From contig JAGWUV010000012.1 in assembly GCA_028875875.1 (NCBI GenBank), forward strand, positions 23,205 to 87,204: DNA of 64,000 nt, read 5' to 3'. Positions 18,320 through 26,079 of the stretch are shown here, piece after piece; position 1 is the stretch's first letter; the number at the start of each line of letters is the position of its first letter. The notes beneath the pieces are model-generated. The model did no database searches. It was not told the DNA's origin and saw nothing but the letters and a program-made list of their open reading frames with translations. Source of the DNA: Bacteroidota bacterium (GTDB lineage Bacteria; Bacteroidota; Bacteroidia; Chitinophagales; Chitinophagaceae). The translations under genes were made by a program, and so were the position numbers.

Positions 18320-18748
18320 ATGGCAGATGTTCATTCAAAAGAAACCAGAAGTTACAATATGAGCCGGATCAGATCCAGGGATACAAAACCTGAATTGCTG
18401 GTCAGGAAATATTTGTTTGCCAATGGTTTCAGATATAGGCTGCATGTAAAAGATTTGCCAGGTAAACCGGATATTGTGCTTCCAAAATACCACACTGTAA
18501 TATTTGTCAATGGTTGCTTCTGGCATGGTCATGAAAATTGTAAATATTTTGTAATGCCCAAGACAAAAACAGAATGGTGGCAAAAAAAAATTGAAAGAAA
18601 TAAGGAACTGGATATTGAAAATGAAAAAAAACTGAAGGGCTTGGGATGGCGTGTAATTAATTTATTTGAATGCCAGTTAAAGAAAAACAAAATAGAGCTT
18701 ACATTAAAACAATTGCTGGATAAACTAACAATGAATACCAGTTTTTAG
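18320..18748 (+). CDS. vsr: Very short patch repair endonuclease (Vsr)
   Basis: 142 residues from the ATG at 18320 (MADVHSKETRSYNMSRIRSRDTKPE). Vsr nicks next to T in T:G mismatches left by deamination of 5-methylcytosine. Key residues fall at the E. coli positions: D51 (GKPDIVLP), C66, W68, H69 (NGCFWHGH), followed by the Cys and Arg/Lys pattern and GWRVINLFECQL. Position 64 is Asn rather than His. Its presence before a C5 methyltransferase is the usual pairing and protects methylated sites from mutation. Confidence 0.93.
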   Translation: MADVHSKETRSYNMSRIRSRDTKPELLVRKYLFANGFRYRLHVKDLPGKPDIVLPKYHTVIFVNGCFWHGHENCKYFVMPKTKTEWWQKKIERNKELDIENEKKLKGLGWRVINLFECQLKKNKIELTLKQLLDKLTMNTSF

Positions 18749-18840
18749 TATTGTGACATAATCTTTTCTGGAAATTGATAAGATTATACACCTATGTGAA
18801 ATAAAAGCTAACAGATTTAAGTTTATCAGGTATAGTTTTA

Positions 18841-18852
18841 TGTGTTAACACA
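18841..18852. promoter_or_regulatory. Candidate operator palindrome before the methyltransferase gene
   Basis: TGTGTTAACACA is a perfect 12-bp palindrome ending 10 bases before the ATG at 18863, within the 114-bp gap after vsr. A second partial dyad, CACCTATGTG, lies about 50 bases upstream. The cluster's XRE protein is the natural candidate binder. Binding is inference. Confidence 0.5.
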
Positions 18853-18862
18853 CCTAGGATAA

Positions 18863-20113
18863 ATGACAATGAATTATATAGACCTCTTTGCCGGTGCCGG
18901 CGGACTTTCTGAAGGATTTATTCGTGCAGGGTTTAATCCTGTTGCCCATGTTGAAATGGATGAAGCTGCTTGTTATTCACTAAAAACTCGCGTTGCCTAT
19001 CATTATCTTAAGGCCAATAATAAATTTAAACACTATGCAGATTACCTGAGGGGAGATATCAACAGATCTGAACTTTATGAATTAATTCCAGATTCTATTA
19101 TAGACAGTGTTATTAACCTTTCAATAGGCGCAGATAATAATGAGAAAATTCATCGTTTGATTCAGAAGCAATTAGGAGATAAAGAAGTCGATCTGATTAT
19201 CGGTGGCCCTCCCTGTCAGGCTTACTCGTTGGTTGGCCGTGCAAGAAGTGAAAACAATATGAATGGAGATCCCAGGAACTACCTGTATGTTCAATATGCC
19301 AAATACCTTGAGAAGTATAGGCCAAAAATGTTTGTATTTGAAAATGTCCTTGGCTTAAAATCTGCAAAAGGAGGTTTGTATTTAAAGAATATGGAAAAAC
19401 TCTTTTTAAAGAAGGGTTATAAGATGGAATTGTTTACCGTTGAAGCAAATCAGTTTGGTGTTCTTCAAAACCGAAAACGTGTGATAATAATTGGATGGAA
19501 GAACGATTTTATACCTAACATTCCCAACTTGGAAAGTATTAATGAATACTCTTCATTTCAGGTAGGTGAAATATTTTCGGATTTACCATTTTTAGCAGCA
19601 GGAGAAGGTGTTGATAAATACCAGCATTATAGCAACAAGGCTAGTAAATATCTTGTACAAAATCACATGAGAAATGGCATAGATGTGCTGACTCAGCATA
19701 TTGCTAGGCCTCATACAAAGCAGGATAAAGAAATTTATAGAATTGCAGTAAATAAATGGGAAAAGGAAAAAAAGCGGCTCGACTATAATGACCTTCCTGA
19801 ACGTTTGAAAACTCATAAAAACAGACATTCGTTTTTTGACCGCTTTAAAGTAGTTGCTCCTGATCTGAATTATTCACAGACAGTGGTTGCGCATATTGCA
19901 AAAGATGGGCACTACTACATTCATCCGGATATTGAACAGAATCGGTCAATTAGTGTGAGAGAAGCAGCTCGGTTACAATCTTTTCCAGATGATTATTATT
20001 TTGAAGGTGTAAAAGAAACTGCTAACAGAACAGCAGCTTTTAAACAAATTGGAAATGCTGTGCCGCCACTAATGGCACAAGCATTAGCAAAGACAATCAG
20101 CCAATTCTTTTAA
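18863..20113 (+). CDS. DNA (cytosine-5) methyltransferase
   Basis: 416 residues. Transfers a methyl group from SAM to C5 of cytosine in a specific target. Motif I FAGAGGLSEGF at 9-19, motif IV GGPPCQAYS with catalytic Cys118, motif VI ENV at 160-162, motif VIII QNRKRVIIIG, motif IX REAARLQSFPDDY and motif X KQIGNAVPPLMAQALA are all intact. The target-recognition region lies between VIII and IX. The TAA stop overlaps the ATG of the DUF3883 gene (TAATG), which ties it to the nuclease-like genes. It should protect the host from them. Confidence 0.95.
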   Translation: MTMNYIDLFAGAGGLSEGFIRAGFNPVAHVEMDEAACYSLKTRVAYHYLKANNKFKHYADYLRGDINRSELYELIPDSIIDSVINLSIGADNNEKIHRLIQKQLGDKEVDLIIGGPPCQAYSLVGRARSENNMNGDPRNYLYVQYAKYLEKYRPKMFVFENVLGLKSAKGGLYLKNMEKLFLKKGYKMELFTVEANQFGVLQNRKRVIIIGWKNDFIPNIPNLESINEYSSFQVGEIFSDLPFLAAGEGVDKYQHYSNKASKYLVQNHMRNGIDVLTQHIARPHTKQDKEIYRIAVNKWEKEKKRLDYNDLPERLKTHKNRHSFFDRFKVVAPDLNYSQTVVAHIAKDGHYYIHPDIEQNRSISVREAARLQSFPDDYYFEGVKETANRTAAFKQIGNAVPPLMAQALAKTISQFF

Positions 20114-20892
20114 TGGAACCAACACACAAACTAACCCTTTACATTTCATACTACTTGTCAAGATTCAATAACGAAGCTCTTGATAATCTAGGTTATACTA
20201 CATGGAATAACGCATTTGAGGACATAGGGAAAAGGCTAAATGTTAAGCCTCATTCTGTAAAAAATTGGAGAGATGAATTTGACCCATTATTTGGTCATCG
20301 TGCAGGCTGGTACCAAAGGCCAATGAGCCCAAGTCGAGTTAAAGTTGTACAGGCGCTTGAAGATTTAAATGAATCCCAAATTAGAGGTATTGCAACTGAT
20401 ATATTAACTGGGAAAATTAAATCAGACCCTGAGGAAGTGGAACAGCTACTTTCGATAGTTACAGATGATACAAAAGATAAGATTCCCCGAAAATTTATTT
20501 TGAGAGCACCAACGGGCAAAGCGGCTGAAAATTATTTTATTCAATATTACAAAGAAACATTTAACCCAATAAAAGGCACTTTGATCGACTGCAGAGATTT
20601 AGGATGCGGCTATGACTTTAAAATCGAATCAAATGGTTCAAAGACTTATATTGAAGTTAAAGGATTGGCTGATTTTTCAGGTGGGGTTTTGTTTACCGAT
20701 AAGGAATGGCAAGTAGCAACCGAAAAAGGAGAAGATTTCTTTTTGTGTATTATAAAAAATGTCAACGAAAATCCTGAAATCAATTTTATTCAAAATCCAG
20801 CTTTTAAAATAAAGCCAAAGAAAAATATTTATACAACAATTCAAATAAATTGGAGTGTAACTGAAAAAGACTTAAACACGCTCAATGCTTGA
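20113..20892 (+). CDS. DUF3883 nuclease-like protein
   Basis: 259 residues. The N-terminal part (LGYTTWNNAFEDIGKRLNVKPHSVKNWRDEFDPLF) reads as an HTH-like DNA-binding module. The C-terminal DUF3883 domain has the PD-(D/E)XK layout: E139 (GKAAENYF), D168 (CGYDFKIE) and E181-V-K183 (YIEVKGL). It is probably the cleavage or target-binding subunit linked to the methyltransferase. Its stop overlaps the next start by 8 bases. Nuclease activity is inference from the fold and the intact residues. Confidence 0.8.
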   Translation: MEPTHKLTLYISYYLSRFNNEALDNLGYTTWNNAFEDIGKRLNVKPHSVKNWRDEFDPLFGHRAGWYQRPMSPSRVKVVQALEDLNESQIRGIATDILTGKIKSDPEEVEQLLSIVTDDTKDKIPRKFILRAPTGKAAENYFIQYYKETFNPIKGTLIDCRDLGCGYDFKIESNGSKTYIEVKGLADFSGGVLFTDKEWQVATEKGEDFFLCIIKNVNENPEINFIQNPAFKIKPKKNIYTTIQINWSVTEKDLNTLNA

Positions 20893-22339
20893 TTATTCGA
20901 AATACCAAATCGCTGCTGCCGACCCCGAACCATCTTCAATGATTGAAACATTCAGGGCTATTGGTTATAGTTTACAAACAGCTGTTGCAGATATAATTGA
21001 TAATTCTATTTCTGCTAATGCTAAAAATATCTGGATTGATTTTGAATGGAAAGGAGCTGCAACATGGCTGTCAATTAAAGATGACGGGATAGGTATGTCC
21101 TCAGATCAAATAATACAGGCAATGCGGCCAGGCAGCAAAAACCCAAACGAAGAACGTTCAGTTAAAGATTTGGGCCGCTTTGGTTTGGGTTTAAAAACAG
21201 CTTCATTTTCACAATGCAGAAAGTTATCGGTTGTTTCTAAAAGAACAGATACTACCCCCTCCTTTTGGACATGGGATTTGGACTTTGTAAAAGATTCACA
21301 TGCATGGAATCTCATTCAGTATTTACCCGATCAGTTTAATAATAGTTTGAAGGACATGCCATCCGGAACAGTAATTATCTGGAACGACCTGGATAGGCTG
21401 GTTAAAAACTTAAATGAAAACGATAAAAATGCTTTAGATAAATTCATGAAAGAAATGGATGATGTGAAAAAGCATTTGGCAATGGTATTTCATCGTTTCA
21501 TTGAATCCAAAAGAGTAAAACTAATTTTTCAGAATCGTGAAATTGAACCATGGGATCCTTTTTTAATCGACCATTCTGCTACACAAAAATTTCCTGAAGA
21601 TCCCTTGCTTAATAATAAAATTCGTGTGCGGGGATTTGTTTTACCACACAAATCTAAACTCACTGAGCAGGTCTTCGAAGTTGCAAAAGGTACTAAAGGC
21701 TGGAACGCACAGCAGGGTTTCTATATTTACAGAAATGAACGTTTATTGGTGGCCGGTGATTGGTTAGGAATGTTCAGAAAAGAAGAACATTACAAACTGG
21801 CAAGAATTCAGATAGATCTTCCCAACAACATGGATGCAGAGTGGCAGATTGATATAAAAAAGTCAATTGCCCGCCCCCCTTTTTCATTAACAGATCAACT
21901 GAAGGCATACGCAGTTTCCGTTAGAAATCAGGCCGTCGAAGTATACAGGCACAAAGGAAAAATATTGCAAAGAAAATTCGCGAATGTGCAATTTCAGCCT
22001 GTATGGCTTGAAAAAATAAGGCATGGAAAACGATTTTTTGAAGTCAACAGAGAACACCCTGTTATTCAGTCCCTGATAAATTCGTCTGACATTAATCAGT
22101 TGCTGCGCCTCATTGAAGAAACTGTACCCGTTCCATTGATTACTATAAGAGAAAGCGAACAGCCTGAATTACAAGGTCAGCCATTTGAGGAATCAGATCA
22201 GGAACCCGTGAAAAAACTGATGAAGGAAATGTATCATCAGTTAATAACAAATGGGAGGTCAGATGAACAGGCTAAGTCAATAATTTTAAATATAGAACCA
22301 TTCAATTTATATCCTCATTTCGCAGAATATTTAAATTAG
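20885..22339 (+). CDS. GHKL ATPase of the MutL/MORC type
   Basis: 484 residues. The Bergerat ATP-binding fold is clear: N-box AVADIIDNSISA with N40, G1 box DDGIGM at 66-71, G2 box GRFGLGLKTASFS at 97-109. An S5-like segment follows (GFYIYRNERLLVAGDWLGMF and the RIQIDLPNNMDAEWQIDIKKS stretch). The general-base Glu of MutL is Asp here (A-D-x-x-DN). Such prokaryotic MORC relatives act with Z1 proteins in defence, and it is the MutL component of the Mza gene set as I recall it. It should work as an ATP-driven clamp. Confidence 0.88.
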   Translation: MLDYSKYQIAAADPEPSSMIETFRAIGYSLQTAVADIIDNSISANAKNIWIDFEWKGAATWLSIKDDGIGMSSDQIIQAMRPGSKNPNEERSVKDLGRFGLGLKTASFSQCRKLSVVSKRTDTTPSFWTWDLDFVKDSHAWNLIQYLPDQFNNSLKDMPSGTVIIWNDLDRLVKNLNENDKNALDKFMKEMDDVKKHLAMVFHRFIESKRVKLIFQNREIEPWDPFLIDHSATQKFPEDPLLNNKIRVRGFVLPHKSKLTEQVFEVAKGTKGWNAQQGFYIYRNERLLVAGDWLGMFRKEEHYKLARIQIDLPNNMDAEWQIDIKKSIARPPFSLTDQLKAYAVSVRNQAVEVYRHKGKILQRKFANVQFQPVWLEKIRHGKRFFEVNREHPVIQSLINSSDINQLLRLIEETVPVPLITIRESEQPELQGQPFEESDQEPVKKLMKEMYHQLITNGRSDEQAKSIILNIEPFNLYPHFAEYLN

Positions 22340-22342
22340 GAA

Positions 22343-25096
22343 ATGATGCTTCAGAATGCTATCCGAACAATTAGAACACTTTTACCTTCATCGGGTTTTG
22401 TAACCCCGGAACAAATAGAAGAGGCAGTAAATACTATACTCGTAATACCTCAGTATTCCAATATTGACAGGCAGTTATTGATAAGAGAAGTACAGGCATT
22501 ATATAACATACGGATAGAAGATTTTAGGATTATAGAAGTGCATGAAAGACGAAGGCCATGGTTGTCCGAAAGGAAAAGTTCTGTAACATGGTCTTTTTGG
22601 AACAGATACAGAGATTACCTGGAGATTGAAAAGAATTTTTCACCGGAGGTATTAAACAAAGCAGACCGGCTCACAGACCAGATCCTGGATGCCTTATTTG
22701 ATCCTTCTATGAATGGAAGGATCGATAAAAGAGGATTGGTCGTAGGTCAGGTGCAATCAGGTAAAACCTCAAATTATACCGGCCTGATTTGTAAAGCCGC
22801 AGATGCAGGATATAAACTAATTATTGTTTTAGCGGGCATACATAATAATCTAAGAAGTCAGACGCAGCTTAGATTAGACGAAGGTTTTTTAGGTTTCGAC
22901 ACACAGCATCAAAGGGCTTTTAACCAGAATAATTTATGGATTGGTGTTGGTAATATTAACCGGGGTATAATTGCTCATTCTCTCACTTCCAGTATGGAAA
23001 GAGGAGATTTTACAGCTGGTGCAGCGAATGCACTTGGCCTGAACTTTAATACAAATGAACCAATCATTGCCGTAGTTAAAAAGAATGCCAGTGTTCTAAA
23101 CAGACTATTACAATGGCTATTGGCACAATCTCATGAGGCAGCAGATGGTAGCCGTGTCATAGGGAATAAGTCTCTTCTTATGATTGATGATGAAGCGGAT
23201 AACGCATCTATTAATACCAGGCCGGTCGATGATGGAGCGACGAGGATAAATGAGTTAATAAGAAATATTTTAAGGTTATTTGATAAAAGCGGATACGTCG
23301 GTTATACAGCAACTCCGTTTGCTAATATTTTTATTCCGCTGACAGATGACGATTTATTTCCAAGAGACTTTATAATAAATCTGCCTGCGCCATCCAATTA
23401 CATTGGCCCGGAAAAAGTATTCGGCTTTGATTTAATAGAAGATGATGATGATTCTGATTCAGTATTGCCGATTGTCAGCCGAATAGATGATTTCCAAACT
23501 CTTATTCCAAATGGTCATCAGAGAAATGATACACCTCCGGCCTCAGTACCTGATTCTCTCAGATTAGCTGTAAAATGCTTTATACTTACCTGTGCAGTTA
23601 GAAGACTAAGGGGGCAGGTGAACGTTCACAACTCTATGCTGGTTCACGTAAGCAGATTTATAAATTGGCAGAGGGATATCAAAAACCTGGTGGAAAGTGT
23701 TTTTGATTTTTACAAGCGTGGTATTGAATTTAATATACCTGCAATTTTGGAAGAGCTTCGTATTGCTTTTGAAGAAGATACAGATAACTATAAGTCATAC
23801 AGAACAACCTCTCAGCAGATTATAAATAGCAGCCTGTCAGATATAGATACTGGTATTCAGATTCATACATGGTCTGAGGTTTTACCTTTATTAAATGATG
23901 CTGCTTCGAGAATTATTGTACGTGAAATCAATGGTGGCTCAGGAGATGTCTTAAATTATTATGATCATACAAACGGTCTTTCTGTAATTGCAATCGGAGG
24001 CGATAAATTATCCAGGGGATTAACATTGGAAGGTCTTTCGGTAAGTTATTATTTACGGGCATCAAGAATGTATGATACCTTAATGCAAATGGGAAGATGG
24101 TTTGGGTATCGCCCGGGTTATGTTGATTTGTGCAGGTTATTTATCAGTCGCGAACTGAACGAATGGTTTTGTCACATTACACTTGCATCGCAGCAACTAA
24201 GGGATGAATTTGATTATATGTCTGATGTTGCCAGTAGTACGCCAGACCAGTATGCCTTGAGAGTAAGAACTCATCCGGGCGTACTTCAAATTTCAGCATC
24301 CAATAAAATTCGTCGGGCAGTAGAAGTTCAGGTATCATGGTCAGGAAGATTAGTTGAATCGTATGAGTTATCAAAAAACAGTCTGATCATTGAAAAGAAT
24401 ATAAGAGCTGCAGTACAGATGATCAATCAAATGGGAAATAACTATGAATCAGGCAGAAATTTTTATCTGTGGCGGAGCGTCAATCTTAGTCTTATCAAGG
24501 TATTCCTGCGTGGTTTTGAAACATACGATAATTTAAAATCTGCATCACCCGCTAATTTGCTTCGCTTTATTGAATTAAATGAAAGGTATAATGAATTAAG
24601 TAATTGGTCTGTAGGTATCATATCCAAAGAAAGGACAGCTAAACGATACAATGTAAATAATTTGAATATTGGATTAATTAAAAGAACACAGGACAGAGAT
24701 AAATCCAATAATGAATTGTACTATATCAGGAAATCACATATTATAAGTCCTGCTGATGAATTTATTGATTTAACAGAAGATGAAATCCGGAATTCTTTAG
24801 TTCGGACAGAGCAGCTTTGGAGAGAAGCAGGAAAAGTGGGGACTCCTGTTCATCCTTCCGGGGAAGTGGTAAGAAATACTGTGAGAAAACCCAATAGACC
24901 ATTGCTGCTTTTATACTTTCTGGATGGAGAAGAAAGCGCCGCTTTACAGATTCAAATACCTGTTGTTGGTTATGCAATAAGCTTTCCCGCAAATGACCGC
25001 GATGATTCAGTCAGCTTTGCAATAAATGAACAATTACTAAATCAGTTTAACCAACAGGACGAAACAGAAATAACTCAGGAAGACGATGAAGATTAA
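22343..25096 (+). CDS. Z1-domain superfamily ATPase/helicase
   Basis: 917 residues, starting 3 bases after the ATPase stop. The Z1 core is plain: Walker A GQVQSGKTSNYTG at 135-142, DDEAD at 282-286, motif III-like GYTATPFANIF at 320-330, and in the second half IAIGGDKLSRGLTLEGLS and LMQMGRWFGYRPGY. This superfamily II-type motor occurs with MORC-type ATPases and PD-(D/E)XK proteins in restriction-like loci. It is expected to translocate or remodel DNA. The C-terminal 250 residues are less conserved. The stop overlaps the next start by 11 bases. Confidence 0.9.
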   Translation: MMLQNAIRTIRTLLPSSGFVTPEQIEEAVNTILVIPQYSNIDRQLLIREVQALYNIRIEDFRIIEVHERRRPWLSERKSSVTWSFWNRYRDYLEIEKNFSPEVLNKADRLTDQILDALFDPSMNGRIDKRGLVVGQVQSGKTSNYTGLICKAADAGYKLIIVLAGIHNNLRSQTQLRLDEGFLGFDTQHQRAFNQNNLWIGVGNINRGIIAHSLTSSMERGDFTAGAANALGLNFNTNEPIIAVVKKNASVLNRLLQWLLAQSHEAADGSRVIGNKSLLMIDDEADNASINTRPVDDGATRINELIRNILRLFDKSGYVGYTATPFANIFIPLTDDDLFPRDFIINLPAPSNYIGPEKVFGFDLIEDDDDSDSVLPIVSRIDDFQTLIPNGHQRNDTPPASVPDSLRLAVKCFILTCAVRRLRGQVNVHNSMLVHVSRFINWQRDIKNLVESVFDFYKRGIEFNIPAILEELRIAFEEDTDNYKSYRTTSQQIINSSLSDIDTGIQIHTWSEVLPLLNDAASRIIVREINGGSGDVLNYYDHTNGLSVIAIGGDKLSRGLTLEGLSVSYYLRASRMYDTLMQMGRWFGYRPGYVDLCRLFISRELNEWFCHITLASQQLRDEFDYMSDVASSTPDQYALRVRTHPGVLQISASNKIRRAVEVQVSWSGRLVESYELSKNSLIIEKNIRAAVQMINQMGNNYESGRNFYLWRSVNLSLIKVFLRGFETYDNLKSASPANLLRFIELNERYNELSNWSVGIISKERTAKRYNVNNLNIGLIKRTQDRDKSNNELYYIRKSHIISPADEFIDLTEDEIRNSLVRTEQLWREAGKVGTPVHPSGEVVRNTVRKPNRPLLLLYFLDGEESAALQIQIPVVGYAISFPANDRDDSVSFAINEQLLNQFNQQDETEITQEDDED

Positions 25097-26078
25097 TGAA
25101 ATTTGGAATGAAATAGAAAATGATAAATCATTAGCAAACGGACTTTTGCTAAGAAGATATTCGGCAGAAGTTAATCCGGATATATATGTTGCGTTGCGTC
25201 AGCCTGAAAATGTACGTTGTCTGGCGATAAGACTTTCGGGTGAAAGTAACCCTGATCTTTCTTTGTACAGTGATTTGAAAGATATTGATCTTGAAATTAT
25301 ACCCGATGAAAAGAATGCTCCGGCCTTTTATCTGTTGATAGTACTAAAAACTAAACAGCATGATGATGTTTTTGCAACACTTTGCGAAGATTTAATAAAT
25401 CGGATTAAAGCCTTTACTATCGAAAAAATAATGTTAAAAGAGTTATTTATTCGTCTGGAAAAATGGAAGTCCCTTTTCAGCAAAGCTTCACAATCAGGCC
25501 TTTCAATGTCTGAGCAGCTCGGTTTATATGGTGAGCTTTATTTTTTGAAAAAATTAATTCTTTCCGGCACATCGGCAATTCGTGGTATTACGTCATGGAT
25601 TGGCCCTGAAAAACAGCCAAAGGACTTTCAGTTAGAAGATTGGGCGGTAGAAGTAAAAACCTCTGCAGGTAAAAACCATCAGAAAATACAGATCAGTAGT
25701 GAAAGACAATTAGATACGAGTAACCTGTCAAATCTTTTTTTGTTTCATCTCTCACTCGAAGGGCAGCAACAAAATGGAGAAACTTTGAATGAGATAATTC
25801 AATCTTTAAATACTATTCTTGACCAGGATTCTTATAGCAGAAACCTATTATCGGTAAAGTTGTTGGAAGCTGGTTACTTTAGTTATCATTCAGGCTTGTA
25901 TGAGTCAATTGGTTACCGGATCAGAAAGGAAACTTATTATAAGGTTAAAGATAATTTCCCTCGGATTGTGGAAAGGGATCTTCGTAATGGTGTAGGCGAT
26001 GTTCAGTACACGATAATCCTTTCTGACTATAGCACTTATGTTGTGAATGAAAATTTTGTGTTTGATTTAATTAAATAA
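25086..26078 (+). CDS. DUF4420 PD-(D/E)XK motif protein
   Basis: 330 residues. A restriction endonuclease-like fold is suggested by E150 (LGLYGELYFLKKL), D180 (QPKDF) and E189-V-K191 (WAVEVKTSAGKN), followed by a QISSERQL strand, in the order known for DUF4420 proteins. These sit next to Z1 proteins in many genomes and are thought to be the nuclease. All catalytic positions are intact here, so an active enzyme is expected. Confidence 0.83.
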   Translation: MKINEIWNEIENDKSLANGLLLRRYSAEVNPDIYVALRQPENVRCLAIRLSGESNPDLSLYSDLKDIDLEIIPDEKNAPAFYLLIVLKTKQHDDVFATLCEDLINRIKAFTIEKIMLKELFIRLEKWKSLFSKASQSGLSMSEQLGLYGELYFLKKLILSGTSAIRGITSWIGPEKQPKDFQLEDWAVEVKTSAGKNHQKIQISSERQLDTSNLSNLFLFHLSLEGQQQNGETLNEIIQSLNTILDQDSYSRNLLSVKLLEAGYFSYHSGLYESIGYRIRKETYYKVKDNFPRIVERDLRNGVGDVQYTIILSDYSTYVVNENFVFDLIK

Positions 26079-26079
26079 A

